Notes under the pieces: generated by a model
What the model was told of the DNA's origin: nothing
Seen by the model: only the letters and a program-made list of their open reading frames with translations
Database searches by the model: none
Shown here: piece by piece, positions 35,598 to 44,046 of the stretch
Numbering within the stretch: the first letter of the stretch is position 1
How the letters are laid out: each line of letters begins with the position of its first letter
Made by a program: the position numbers and the translations under genes
Assembly (NCBI RefSeq): GCF_038005985.1
Contig: NZ_JBBOUI010000001.1
Span: 3,612,501-3,676,500 of the forward strand
Origin: Solibacillus sp. FSL R7-0682
GTDB taxonomy: Bacteria; Bacillota; Bacilli; Bacillales_A; Planococcaceae
Length of the DNA: 64,000 bases
Reading direction: 5' to 3'

Positions 35598-36140
35598 TTA
35601 TTCGATTACCCCACATGCAATGCGCGCACCAGAGTTACCTGCAGGATCTGTTTTATAATCATCTGCCTTTTCATGTATGACAAGGGAACTTCCATCCTCA
35701 TCAAAAAGTGAGTTTTTCTCTCCTTTTTTCAATGTGAAGTCAGCCGTTACAAAATTCAACTCTACTTGTCCATTATCATCCACCGTAATATTCGGTAAAT
35801 CACCAACATGAGGACCTAAAGGATTTTCAACACCGTGTTTCTTATTAGTTGGATTAAAATGGGCTCCTGCTGAAGTGAAATCTGGTGGATCACATTTTCC
35901 TACCTCATGAATATGAATTCCATGTACACCCGGTGTTAAATTGTTCACTACGGCAGCAAGCTCAACACCCTTTTCGGTTTCTTGGAATGTGACCTCCCCT
36001 ATAAGCTCTTTATTTGTGTTATACATTAGTGCTTTCGCAGCTAACGTCTCTGGGGCACTTACAGGCAAGGATTCTTTTTGAAACCAATTGCAGCCACTTA
36101 ATAAAAGAACACTCGTCATTATAACAATTATCTTTCGCAT
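35598..36140 (-). CDS. Cu/Zn superoxide dismutase-like lipoprotein (YojM/SodC-like)
   Basis: A 180-residue extracytoplasmic protein. A lipoprotein signal ends in LLLSGC (Cys about 17). The SodC fold has HGIHIHEVGKCDPPDF (His about 80-82 plus the Cys), GAHFNPTNKKHG, and the C-terminal NSGARIACGVI with the disulfide partner Cys and active-site Arg. The copper and zinc ligands look mostly present (HIHE, HFN, KKHG, HEK), so activity is possible; in B. subtilis YojM a copper ligand is missing. The start is ATG 36140, after AAGGAGGG. Confidence 0.85.
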   Translation of the reverse strand: MRKIIVIMTSVLLLSGCNWFQKESLPVSAPETLAAKALMYNTNKELIGEVTFQETEKGVELAAVVNNLTPGVHGIHIHEVGKCDPPDFTSAGAHFNPTNKKHGVENPLGPHVGDLPNITVDDNGQVELNFVTADFTLKKGEKNSLFDEDGSSLVIHEKADDYKTDPAGNSGARIACGVIE

Positions 36141-36239
36141 AAATTCCCTCCTTAACGAAAGTATTTCCAAAGAGCAAAGGAATTTATACGTCCATTAAAA
36201 AACCGCTCAGTCTATACTAAGCGGTTGATTAAAATCCGT

Positions 36240-37016
36240 TTAATTTAAAATTTTGACTGTCACAGTACGACGTCCCCACTCATTGGCAGCTTTATCACTT
36301 GGGATAAAGACATCAATTTTATTGCCTTTAATGGACCCTCCTGTATCTGCAGCAATGGCTTCTCCGTAGCCTTCAACCCATACCTTTGAGCCTAGTGGGA
36401 TGACATTAGGATCTACAGATATAATTTTCAAATCAGGATTTTCACGTAAATTCGTGCCATCCGTTGTAACACCAGAGCAACCCGAACAATATGCTGTATA
36501 AGCTGTTGCTTCTACCGTTATCTTTTTTGCCACATTACTTGTAGCTTGTGTTGTAGGAGCTGACGTTGGCGTGGTATTTGCTGAATTCGTTGCTTGTTGC
36601 GTTGTAGTTGTTTGCTCTTTTTTTTCGGTTGCAACAATGACTTCCTTTGATGGTCCTGAAACTAATAACGTTTCACCTGCATAAATTAAGTCAGTATTTA
36701 TACCATTCCAAGCCTGCAATTGCTTCACTGTTACATTGTGAGCTGCTGCGATTGTAGATAATGTATCGCCTGGCTCAATAATATAAAATTTCCCGTTCGA
36801 GCTTACTTCTAACATATCGTCTGCAAAAATTAAATCACTTGTTAAATGGTTGATTTCTTTTAATGATTCTACTGTTGTATCAAACTTCTTACTTATCTTA
36901 TATAGTGTATCACCAGGTTGAATTGTATATTTTTCCGCTGAAGCATTTGTTGCAACAAAACCTGTTGCTGTAATTGATAAAGCAGCCGTTAAAGCTATTA
37001 TTTTATTATTCTTCAT
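36240..37016 (-). CDS. LysM-3D domain cell-wall protein (YocH-like)
   Basis: A 258-residue secreted protein. After a signal peptide (cleavage about NASA-E) come two LysM repeats (YTIQPGDTLYKISKKF and FYIIEPGDTLSTIAAAH), a Thr/Gln/Ala-rich linker, and a C-terminal 3D domain with ATAYTAYCSGCSG, SVDPNVIPLGSKVWVEGYG, AADTGGSIKGNKIDVF. The three Asp residues of the 3D fold, which binds or cuts peptidoglycan, are present. A long leader precedes it. A terminator (AACCGCTCAG / CTAAGCGGTT) lies at 36197-36229 beyond its stop. Confidence 0.9.
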   Translation of the reverse strand: MKNNKIIALTAALSITATGFVATNASAEKYTIQPGDTLYKISKKFDTTVESLKEINHLTSDLIFADDMLEVSSNGKFYIIEPGDTLSTIAAAHNVTVKQLQAWNGINTDLIYAGETLLVSGPSKEVIVATEKKEQTTTTQQATNSANTTPTSAPTTQATSNVAKKITVEATAYTAYCSGCSGVTTDGTNLRENPDLKIISVDPNVIPLGSKVWVEGYGEAIAADTGGSIKGNKIDVFIPSDKAANEWGRRTVTVKILN

Positions 37017-37310
37017 ATCCGTTTTCCTCCGATTGTTTCTATAATTAATTCCGGTTCAGCGGAATTTGGTCTTCGGCTTTATACTTAGTTCCACAAATGG
37101 TGGATTAGTCAGCCATTATCGCACGATGCGTCGCTTTTAAGCAGCCTTCCTCTTTAAGAGCACTATTTCTGAATTGCGTGCTAGCCGTATATCAATCTTT
37201 TAGCTATGCCCTCACTTTACCTGAGTCATATTGCAGGAAGGTGACGTACTTATGTATGCTTCATTACAAGAATATTGCAAAAATATTGGATAGAAATAAC
37301 ATAAATTGAA
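37017..37310 (-). promoter_or_regulatory. Long structured leader of the LysM-3D gene, class unidentified
   Basis: The minus strand holds several adjacent stems within 230 bases: AATTCCG / CGGAATT next to the ribosome site (37047-37067), CCACCATTTGTGG, CGCATCGTGCG, CTCTTAAAGAG, and TAGC / GCTA pairs further out. The ribosome site GGAGG follows. YocH-type genes in other Bacilli are often under c-di-AMP (ydaO) riboswitches, but I do not find the core GGGGGACC and GGGTGAATC blocks, so this is either a different class or a divergent one. Confidence 0.5.
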
Positions 37311-37463
37311 TTGTAATTATCAAAATTTCATAATTTATAGTGTAAATACAGTAAATTTACATAATATAAATGGGAAATAGTTTTCGTAAGTATTACAAGA
37401 CAATCTCAATCGATATCGAATTGTAACCTCAATGGCCGATATAGAAGGAAAGGAGGGATAATT

Positions 37464-37652
37464 ATGGAAATTAATGCAATGATGTCAGCGCAACTTGCAT
37501 CTCTTCAACAAACTTTGCAAATGAGTATTTTAGACAAAGCAATGAATACTGGCGCAGCAGGTGTTGTCCAAATGATGGAAGACTTACCTCAGCAGCAAGC
37601 AGCTCCAGCAGCACATCCTTACAAAGGACAGACAATCGACGTACAAGTTTAA
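37464..37652 (+). CDS. YjfB-family putative motility protein
   Basis: A 62-residue protein matching the small YjfB family: I-x-A-M-M-S-A-Q-L-type start (MEINAMMSAQLASLQQTLQM), a helix around LDKAMNTGAAGVVQMMED and a disordered Gln/Ala/Pro linker. Function unknown; linked to motility by co-occurrence in other Bacillales. AAAGGAGGG precedes the ATG. Confidence 0.85.
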   Translation: MEINAMMSAQLASLQQTLQMSILDKAMNTGAAGVVQMMEDLPQQQAAPAAHPYKGQTIDVQV

Positions 37653-37660
37653 AAGAAATC

Positions 37661-37702
37661 ACGAGTTGCCCTTCGCACTTAACGCAACTCGTGTTTTCTT
37701 TA
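37661..37702 (+). terminator. Terminator of the YjfB-like gene
   Basis: ACGAGTTGC pairs with GCAACTCGT, followed by a T-run. Confidence 0.85.
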
Positions 37703-37810
37703 ATATGAAGTTACTGTTAAACTTCCGTTAAGAACTGTTAAAAAGTCATTTTTCGGGTATAACAAATAGTAGAATGAAAATATGGTGGATAATTAAAGGA
37801 GTGATTTTTT

Positions 37811-38443
37811 ATCGGCATTCATACATTTTTTACAAGCTTAAATGATTTAGAACGAATTATTCGTTGCCCTGGTCGCTTTAAGTTTGAGGAGCACAATGTT
37901 GCTGCCCATTCATGGAAAGTGTCCCAATATGCGATGTTTTTTGCAACTCTTGAAGAACGTGCTGGCAGTACGATTGATTGGAAATCATTATATGAAAAAA
38001 CGATTAACCATGACTTTGCAGAAGTATTTATCGGAGACATTAAGACTCCAGTCAAACATGCAAGTGTAGAATTAAAGCAAATGCTTGCGCATGTCGAAGA
38101 AAAAATGATGGAAAAATTTATACGTGAAGAAATACCATCTGATCTGCAACAAATTTTTCTTGAACGGATGAAGGAAGGAAAGGACGGAACGATTGAAGGC
38201 CGACTCTTGGAATTCGCCGACAAACTCGATCAATTTTATGAGTCTTTTGCCGAATTAAAGCGTGGGAACACCGACAGTGAATTCGTGCATATGTATGAGA
38301 CGGCACTTAGTAAATTGCTTCATATTAATTTACCCGTAAGCGTCGACTATTTCCGCCACGAAATATTAGCAGATGTCGTTACTGAAAAAACCGTGATTAA
38401 TATTGCCGAATTAACAACAAATGTACTATCGCAACATAACTGA
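37811..38443 (+). CDS. HD-domain nucleotidase, YfbR-like, apparent ATC start
   Basis: Phosphohydrolase of about 210 residues. Homologues begin Met-Gly-Ile-His; here the codon in that place is ATC (37811), nine bases after GGAG (37798-37801), with the frame open from it: ATC GGC ATT CAT. No ATG/GTG/TTG starts this end in frame; a GTG at 37919 would lose the first His and part of the fold. The HD residues are visible (EEHNVAAHSWKV with His about 33, NHDFAEVFIGD about 63-73). The family dephosphorylates deoxynucleoside monophosphates. Either a non-standard start, a lost start (pseudogene), or a sequencing change explains it. Confidence 0.7.
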   Translation: MGIHTFFTSLNDLERIIRCPGRFKFEEHNVAAHSWKVSQYAMFFATLEERAGSTIDWKSLYEKTINHDFAEVFIGDIKTPVKHASVELKQMLAHVEEKMMEKFIREEIPSDLQQIFLERMKEGKDGTIEGRLLEFADKLDQFYESFAELKRGNTDSEFVHMYETALSKLLHINLPVSVDYFRHEILADVVTEKTVINIAELTTNVLSQHN

Positions 38444-38450
38444 TGATAAC

Positions 38451-38484
38451 AGGAAGACTTCCCACCATTACGGAAGGCTTTTTT
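38451..38484 (+). terminator. Terminator of the HD-nucleotidase gene
   Basis: GGAAGACTTCCC is arranged with GGAAGGCTT and a T-run; the stem is moderate. Confidence 0.5.
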
Positions 38485-38498
38485 ATTTTGTCTTTTTT

Positions 38499-38523
38499 TG
38501 TAACGAAAAACTTTTTCAAGGTA
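38499..38523 (+). promoter_or_regulatory. ECF-type promoter of cassette 1
   Basis: TGTAACGAAA (38499-38508) and CAAGGTA (38517-38523) are separated by 8 bases. The same pair with the same spacing precedes the second ECF cassette at 51.7 kb, so it is probably the self-recognised -35/-10 of these sigma factors. Confidence 0.65.
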
Positions 38524-38559
38524 CTATACATATAGAATAACTAAAATGGTGGTGATCGA

Positions 38560-39045
38560 TTGGAACAGTTAGCGCAAATTTATCGAGAAATACAGCCAAA
38601 ATTATTTGCGTTCTTTTATATTAAAACATCTAATTCGACCACCGCCGAAGACTTAACTCAGGATGTCTTTTTCGAGGCAGCGAAATCGATTCACACATAT
38701 AGAGGCGATTCTTCGCTCGCTACTTGGCTCTTTAGCATTGCCAACCATTTATTAAAAAAGTATTATCGTTCAAAAAAGTATGAAAAATCATTGCTTGAAA
38801 AGCTTGGCGAGAAACCTTCAAGCGTTTTCCATTCTACCGAGCAGCTCGTTGAATGGAAGCTCGAGGCTAAAAAACTTCTTGAAAAAATTCAACTACTTGA
38901 ACCACCGGTAAAGGACATTATGTTACTACGCCTTTTAGGTGAACTTCAGTTTAGTGAAATCGGCCAGCTCATTGGAAAAAGCGAAAATTACGTTCGTGTC
39001 ACATTTCATCGCCAAAAAATGAAGTTACAGCGGGAGGAGGAATGA
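38560..39045 (+). CDS. ECF sigma factor, cassette 1
   Basis: A 161-residue sigma-70-family protein with region 2 (DLTQDVFFEAAKSIHTYRGDSSLATWLFSIANHLLKKYYR, about 30-70) and region 4 (LLRLLGELQFSEIGQLIGKSENYVRVTFHRQKMKL, about 122-156). It lacks region 3, as ECF factors do. It starts at TTG 38560 behind GGTGGTG. The anti-sigma gene follows 4 bp later, and the third gene overlaps that one, giving a sigma/anti-sigma/YfjL-like operon that is paralogous to 49902-51630. Confidence 0.92.
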   Translation: MEQLAQIYREIQPKLFAFFYIKTSNSTTAEDLTQDVFFEAAKSIHTYRGDSSLATWLFSIANHLLKKYYRSKKYEKSLLEKLGEKPSSVFHSTEQLVEWKLEAKKLLEKIQLLEPPVKDIMLLRLLGELQFSEIGQLIGKSENYVRVTFHRQKMKLQREEE

Positions 39046-39049
39046 CAAG

Positions 39050-39637
39050 GTGAAAGAGTGTAAAATTGTAGAGGATTTATTACCTTTATTTGAGGAAAAT
39101 TTAGTACAAGACGAAACAAAGAAATGGATAGAGGCACATATAGCAAGCTGTGAAAAATGTAATCGGCTTACAAATATTGAGCTAGAAGTATTTCCCTCCA
39201 TACCCAAACATAAGTCAGCTGACGCAATGATGCGTTCTGCACAAGTGAAGCTAACAATTTATCAGCTATTATTTGTGTTACTATCATTTATTTTCGCAAT
39301 TAACACATCTATGCTAAATGAAAGCTTTGCCTTTATTTTATCGTATTTTATATTAGGCGCTGTTGCGTACTATTTTTACCGAAGCGTATGGCTTACAATA
39401 TTACTCGCTTTTATTCCTATATTTATTTGGACCATTTACGAAACAATTTATTCCTATCACTCCGTTTCAGCTTGGTATATCGAACAAATGCAGTATTTTA
39501 ACTCGACAATCGAAATGCTTTTCAATACCCTTTTAGGTGGGATTTTCACTGGTATTCTTCATACAGTTTTTGCGGTTTTAGGCTTGATTGTCGTTGCCTT
39601 ATTATTAAAGGCATTTAGAAAGGAGCAGCACCTATGA
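39050..39637 (+). CDS. Zinc-finger anti-sigma factor, cassette 1
   Basis: A 195-residue membrane anti-sigma protein. The N-terminal zf-HC2 module MKECKIVEDLLPLFEENLV...HIASCEKC holds the Zn ligands (Cys4, His32, Cys36, Cys39 approximately). Four hydrophobic helices fill about 65-190. It starts at GTG 39050, with GGGAGGAGG upstream. It would hold the preceding sigma factor at the membrane until a signal arrives. Confidence 0.88.
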   Translation: MKECKIVEDLLPLFEENLVQDETKKWIEAHIASCEKCNRLTNIELEVFPSIPKHKSADAMMRSAQVKLTIYQLLFVLLSFIFAINTSMLNESFAFILSYFILGAVAYYFYRSVWLTILLAFIPIFIWTIYETIYSYHSVSAWYIEQMQYFNSTIEMLFNTLLGGIFTGILHTVFAVLGLIVVALLLKAFRKEQHL

Positions 39638-40365
39638 AAAAATGGCTATATATCGTGCCAGCAGCACTCATCCTTGTTGTTGTCTTATTTTTTTACGTAA
39701 GTTTTAATGGCAATTTTATTTCGAAAATGATTGCAAAAAATTCTGCGCAGGATTATTTAAAAATTCAATATCCTGAAGGCAACTACACACTACAAGACGG
39801 TCATTACAATTTTAAAAATGGCACATATGCCTTTGACTTAATGTATTACAGTGAGGAGCATGCGCAAAATTGGGCGTACACATTGGAAGTTGGAAATGGA
39901 CTTTTTCCAACAAGTGTAGAATACGTGACATTACACGCAGATTCTACCGATACTGAAACGACTGAACTATGGAATAAAGAAGGCTCTGATTATGTAAATA
40001 AACTATTAAAAGGTTTACCGATTTCGGTAAGTGCGAGCTATACTATTAGTGTACCAATTGGTTTCACGAAAGAAACGCCAACGTGGCAACCAGAAGTCCC
40101 TGTACCAATCGCACCATTTCTCTATATTGATACCGCTTATTACAATGGGGAAACGAAGGAACAATTTTTACAGCTCACAAAGGAAATTCAACAGCGATTA
40201 AATAAGGAATCACTGAATTACAGTAACGTAACGATTGTGATGAATGAGAAATTTAATAATAGTGACGGGAAAAAGGTTGGTTATGCTCCAATATATTATG
40301 AAACGAAGTACTATGTGACGTTTGGGCGGAAGACTGAAATTACGATTAAAACGATTTTGGAGTAG
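39634..40365 (+). CDS. YfjL-like membrane protein, cassette 1
   Basis: A 243-residue protein with one N-terminal helix (KKWLYIVPAALILVVVLFFYVSF) and an extracytoplasmic domain. It overlaps the anti-sigma gene by four bases. Its third part contains QLTKEIQQRLNKESLNYSNVTIVM, close to the QQSQEIQKQLNSESINYILAEIEY of the protein at 49902-50588. It resembles YfjL-like proteins; role unknown, perhaps signal sensing for the anti-sigma factor. Confidence 0.75.
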   Translation: MKKWLYIVPAALILVVVLFFYVSFNGNFISKMIAKNSAQDYLKIQYPEGNYTLQDGHYNFKNGTYAFDLMYYSEEHAQNWAYTLEVGNGLFPTSVEYVTLHADSTDTETTELWNKEGSDYVNKLLKGLPISVSASYTISVPIGFTKETPTWQPEVPVPIAPFLYIDTAYYNGETKEQFLQLTKEIQQRLNKESLNYSNVTIVMNEKFNNSDGKKVGYAPIYYETKYYVTFGRKTEITIKTILE

Positions 40366-40474
40366 CATATAATTTGACTTTTTTCTTCAAACAAGCTTTA
40401 TTGCATAAGAAAAACAGATAATATATTATAACAATAAGGCTACGTTGTACGTACGAATATTAAGTTTTAACCTT

Positions 40475-40690
40475 TATACTTATACAGGGAGTTTTACATC
40501 GAAGTTGGAATGGCGTGCCCGAGCTCTTTTGACCTTGGGATAGACAGGAATACTTTTGCGAACACCCACTTTGAGGAGTGGTGGTTTAAAACTTTCTATA
40601 ATAACTACGGCAATGTGGCTGCTTACATAAAGCGCATACCAGCAATGGTTTATGGGCACCCTCACTAGAAATGGTGAGGGTGTTTTTTTT
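40475..40690 (+). ncRNA. Structured RNA gene, apparent integration target
   Basis: No coding frame explains this stretch. It starts near a -10-like TATACT (40475-40480), has a hairpin ACCCACT / AGTGGTGGT (40564-40583), a possible closing stem GTGCCC / GGGCAC, and ends in a strong intrinsic terminator (CACCCTCAC / GTGAGGGTG, then eight T, to 40690). Its last 120 bp recur at 57215-57334. An element would integrate at such a gene's 3' end and rebuild it. The RNA class is not recognised; its 200-nt size and long-range pairing leave 6S RNA as one possibility. Confidence 0.45.
40570..40689 (+). repeat. attL-like 120-bp direct repeat, left copy
   Basis: Identical over 120 bp to 57215-57334, in the same orientation. 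The flanking bases differ immediately outside. The direct repeat GGTGTTAAATTGGTGTTAAAATT lies just inside it (about 40708-40730). Confidence 0.9.
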
Positions 40691-40755
40691 ATACTTAAAT
40701 CGATGTTGGTGTTAAATTGGTGTTAAAATTTTTTACACTTAGTGCTAAATTTTAT

Positions 40756-40899
40756 CTATAAGGTAAAATCAAATTCATTTAAAGCTGCAACAATATCTTC
40801 TTTTTTATCCTTTTCCCTCACCGGATTTTCTTCATTTAATAAATCATTTAATCCTAAATCTTCGAGCGTCAAGTCCCCTAACGAATCGTCTTCGCTTCC
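40756..40899 (-). pseudogene. C-terminal gene fragment without start
   Basis: An open stretch of 47 codons runs from a stop (40900-40902) to a stop at 40756. It encodes GSEDDSLGDLTLEDLGLNDL... and ends in EFDFTL. It has no start codon or ribosome site. The acidic tail looks like the end of a larger protein that was cut when the element decayed. The parent family is not recognised. Confidence 0.35.
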
Positions 40900-40986
40900 T
40901 TATTAAAGAAATGCGCCCTATTGTTGAATAATGAAAATGCACCAAATGCGGTATTCAGGGGCATATTACCTTAAATACCTGTTACT

Positions 40987-41415
40987 TTAATTGCAAACAT
41001 CTTCAAGGAAAGTAAGTGTCTTTTCAAATAATTTTGGTTGAATCTCTAAATAAGTAAGGTTATTAGGGAGATTATCGAATAATTTCACTTCATCAATTTC
41101 TGATATTGGCAATCGGCCCATTTCCTTTACCTTCGAAAAGTATAACCTTCCAAAAATCATACTAACAGAATCATCCATTGAATAGTCGCAAATTGGAACT
41201 AAATCAACTTTTTCACATCCTGTCTCTTCAAATAACTCTCTTTTAGCGGTTTCAATAATTAGTTCTCCAGGTTCTCTATGTCCACCGGGAATTTCCCAGG
41301 ATTTTCGATCTTTATATCTTACATATATCCACTGATCCTTATAAATAGCACTTATAACTACAAATTTTAAATCCTCTTCATTTACTGAACCTATATCATA
41401 AAATTGAACTTTCAT
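40987..41415 (-). CDS. Nudix hydrolase
   Basis: A 142-residue protein with the complete Nudix box GHREPGELIIETAKRELFEETG at about residues 45-66 (G-x5-E-x7-R-E-x-x-E-E-x-G). It hydrolyses a nucleoside diphosphate linked to another group; the substrate is unknown. GGTGAA sits before the ATG. It is the first intact gene inside the element. Confidence 0.88.
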   Translation of the reverse strand: MKVQFYDIGSVNEEDLKFVVISAIYKDQWIYVRYKDRKSWEIPGGHREPGELIIETAKRELFEETGCEKVDLVPICDYSMDDSVSMIFGRLYFSKVKEMGRLPISEIDEVKLFDNLPNNLTYLEIQPKLFEKTLTFLEDVCN

Positions 41416-41772
41416 TTTTATTCACCTCACATTCGAGTTACTACTACATTAAATAAATTCTTTATTCTAAGGATTTATCCTTTAAATTTTGCAGCATTCT
41501 GTTCCCTTAATCAGCTGTATTGTCCGTAATTTAAATTACAAACCTTATCAAACCTTCTATTGGTAACATTTATAAAAGAATCAATCTGGCCCTATAACGG
41601 AACAACGCTATCTTCTTATTGAAGAATCGCGCCCAGATTGTGGAATAACAAATGCCATGACAAGGTTATGGATCAGCAATACTCCCAAACGACGGTTTGG
41701 GAATGTAATACTTCAATTAACGCAGCAGGTTAAGTTGCGAGGGAGAACTCCATTCTCCCCCTTCTTATTCAA
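41416..41772. other. Intergenic region with palindromic repeats
   Basis: No gene. It holds a decayed copy of the TTCCACAATCGCGCCCGATTGTGGAA repeat (about 41609-41652) and the hairpin CTCCCAAAC / GTTTGGGA (41683-41700), and it ends with the terminator region of the VanZ gene. Confidence 0.5.
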
Positions 41773-43203
41773 CTAACGAAGCAAGTTAGTTAAAGATTTC
41801 ATCATTGCAGGTATTTGAATATTAATGAAGTAATCTTCATTATTTAGATGAACTTCAAAATTATATACTGGTTGATAATAACCTTTTGTATCATAAACAT
41901 ATGAAATATCGACCCCAGTTATATTTAAACTATCACCTTTACTTAAAGCTGGGTAAATTTCAAAATTCCCATTTATTATCTCTTCATATGCTTTTTTAGG
42001 GGAAATAATATCGACATTCTTTATAAAATTATTTTCGTTTATTGAGTAAAAGATTGTACTTGGTATCTTCGTTTTAGATGGTGTAATCATGACAAGACCC
42101 ATCGAAAAATCTTGATTATAATTTTTGATTGATTCAGGTGTTATTACATCCCAACGTAATTCTTTACCCTGAAGAGAATAATTAACATCATCCGGCAACA
42201 ATTTACTTGTTTTCATCCATTTTTCGAATAATTCTTTTTGTGTTTTCTCAAATGCTGGTGAAATTTCTAGCTCTTCAGAAGCGAAATTTGTAAGCGTCCA
42301 TGTTCCAGCTGTTAAGACATAATTCAATTGGTATATATTGTATGATTCGTCCTCGAATTTAAAAATTCGATTGCGACTCTCTGTGTATATTTTTCCTTTT
42401 TGAGTTAATCCATATTCATTACTCAAAATAGTAGCTATTTTCTTCCCATTCTCTAAATCATTTGCACTTATGTTTTGGTAAATTGCTGCACTTGACGGTT
42501 CATCCGAAAAATTTAATTTTGATTCAACTGTTACATGTTCCATATCTTGTCTTTCAGCAGGAAGAATCGGCATGTTCCCAAATTCTTTAATCGAATAGAA
42601 AGTAAACGGTATTAATAAAATGATACTAAAAATCGTAGGGAGTGCTATTGCTTTAATCAATGATTTCAATTTTCTTTGTTGAACAAAATCTCTAATACCA
42701 ATAATTAAATAGAACCCAATAATACCTCCTAATGTGTTATGAAATATATCATCTAATTCAAAAATACCTTTTTGCGTTACAAATTGAATACATTCAATCA
42801 AAAGTGTAACTCCTAATGATACTATTAGTGCTGGGGTAAAACTGTTAAATTTTTTATTGTAAAATGGTAATAAAATTCCTAACGGAACAAACATTATAAT
42901 ATTAAAAATAATTAGTTGAAATTCTGTCAAAGACCAATTATTCCAAGCATTAATATAACCGCTATACAGATTAAGATTGGTCATACTTTCATAATTGGCG
43001 CCTCGGCTCAATGTTGTTATACCTAACACAATAGTAAACCAGCAAATCAACAATAAAAGCGTGATAAAAGAATATATTTTTTGTTTGTGTAAATGACCTC
43101 TTTTTTTCTGATAAATTAAGAATGAAAAGCCAATTATTCCAAAAATACAACACGCTGTTATAATCCAAGGAAAAAGACCCCTTATTATACTTGTTACGTC
43201 CAT
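41773..43203 (-). CDS. VanZ-family protein with long C-terminal domain
   Basis: A 476-residue membrane protein. The VanZ-like domain (about 10-190) has the typical LNLYSGYINAWNNWSLTEFQLIIFNIIMFVPLGILLPF and GIFELDDIFHNTLGGIIGFYLI stretches. A long extracytoplasmic tail (about 215-476) follows and is unlike known domains. The start is ATG 43203 after AAGGGG; the ATG at 43260 lacks a ribosome site. VanZ proteins confer low-level teicoplanin resistance in some settings. A second VanZ protein lies at 46208-47212. Confidence 0.8.
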   Translation of the reverse strand: MDVTSIIRGLFPWIITACCIFGIIGFSFLIYQKKRGHLHKQKIYSFITLLLLICWFTIVLGITTLSRGANYESMTNLNLYSGYINAWNNWSLTEFQLIIFNIIMFVPLGILLPFYNKKFNSFTPALIVSLGVTLLIECIQFVTQKGIFELDDIFHNTLGGIIGFYLIIGIRDFVQQRKLKSLIKAIALPTIFSIILLIPFTFYSIKEFGNMPILPAERQDMEHVTVESKLNFSDEPSSAAIYQNISANDLENGKKIATILSNEYGLTQKGKIYTESRNRIFKFEDESYNIYQLNYVLTAGTWTLTNFASEELEISPAFEKTQKELFEKWMKTSKLLPDDVNYSLQGKELRWDVITPESIKNYNQDFSMGLVMITPSKTKIPSTIFYSINENNFIKNVDIISPKKAYEEIINGNFEIYPALSKGDSLNITGVDISYVYDTKGYYQPVYNFEVHLNNEDYFINIQIPAMMKSLTNLLR

Positions 43204-43289
43204 TGATGCATTCCCCTTATAAGGTGTAAACAAATTATTATATATAACTGTATTTCGCAAGCTAAATTAGGTTCTTACACATAGTCAGT

Positions 43290-44025
43290 GAATGCTTACA
43301 TACATCACTACCCGGGTATAGGATCTGAAAAAGACGTGTACCGTATTCTCACATGCTTTTTTATTTCCATTCACGATCCAAATCCGCTTGTTGTCCTAAA
43401 TGCCAAGAACTCAGCACGCGTCGACATAGTAGCACGAAACGAAAAATTCGCGACTTACCTATTTCAGGAAAAAAAGTCTTTCTGCATCTGCGCTTGCAGA
43501 AATGGTTTTGCTTGAATGCTATGTGTAGCACGATTATTTTTACGGAAATAACTGCTGCACCAGCCTATCAGCGTAATAAAAGAAATCGAAAAAAGGTTAT
43601 AAAGGGAGTTACTCCACTGTTAGAAAAACTGTAGAGCAACTAAAATTAAAAAAGGATACACTGGTTTCTACTACGAAAAAAGTTGGAAATAAAAGAATAA
43701 TACTTTGTTTTGGCGTTTCTATGAACAGTTAACTGAAAAAGAACATCAAGTTTTACAATCTACTTTAATTGCTTATCAGGGTACACAACCTGTCTATGCA
43801 TTCGTTCAGCTATTTAGAGCAGCCTTTTCAGAAATCGATCTTCAAACGTTTCTACAACTTACTTAGAGCGTCTTTACCGTGCTTTTCGACATTTACCTGG
43901 TGAGAGATGCTTAAATTTAAGTTCTAAACGATACGGTAATCACAATAATCCACGCCAACTTGACCGTTTTTACTATCGGATTTCAGCCAATAACGTCGCA
44001 CATGCGCTGATGTAATCTCTAGCTT
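43290..44025 (+). pseudogene. ISL3-family transposase remnant
   Basis: In the frame of 43353-43634 the text reads CCPKCQELSTRRHSSTKRKIRDLPISGKKVFLHLRLQKWFCLNAMCSTIIFTE, the zinc ribbon and start of ISL3 transposases. Later stretches in other frames continue with transposase-like coding (ERYGGYR/QLFRAAFSEIDLQTF region). Frameshifts and stops break the gene and about two thirds is gone. The element is inactive. Confidence 0.75.
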
Positions 44026-44046
44026 TTCCCTTTCCATTATTCTAAT

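Noticed and set aside
37021-37260. c-di-AMP (ydaO/yuaA) riboswitch in the LysM-3D leader
   Set aside because: The gene type fits, but the conserved GGGGGACC and GGGTGAATC blocks are absent on the minus strand. Kept only as an unclassified leader.
40480-40665. Minus-strand ORF over the attL repeat, with a twin at 57185-57391
   Set aside because: Both frames only mirror the duplicated RNA/terminator sequence, with no ribosome site. The similarity comes from the DNA repeat.
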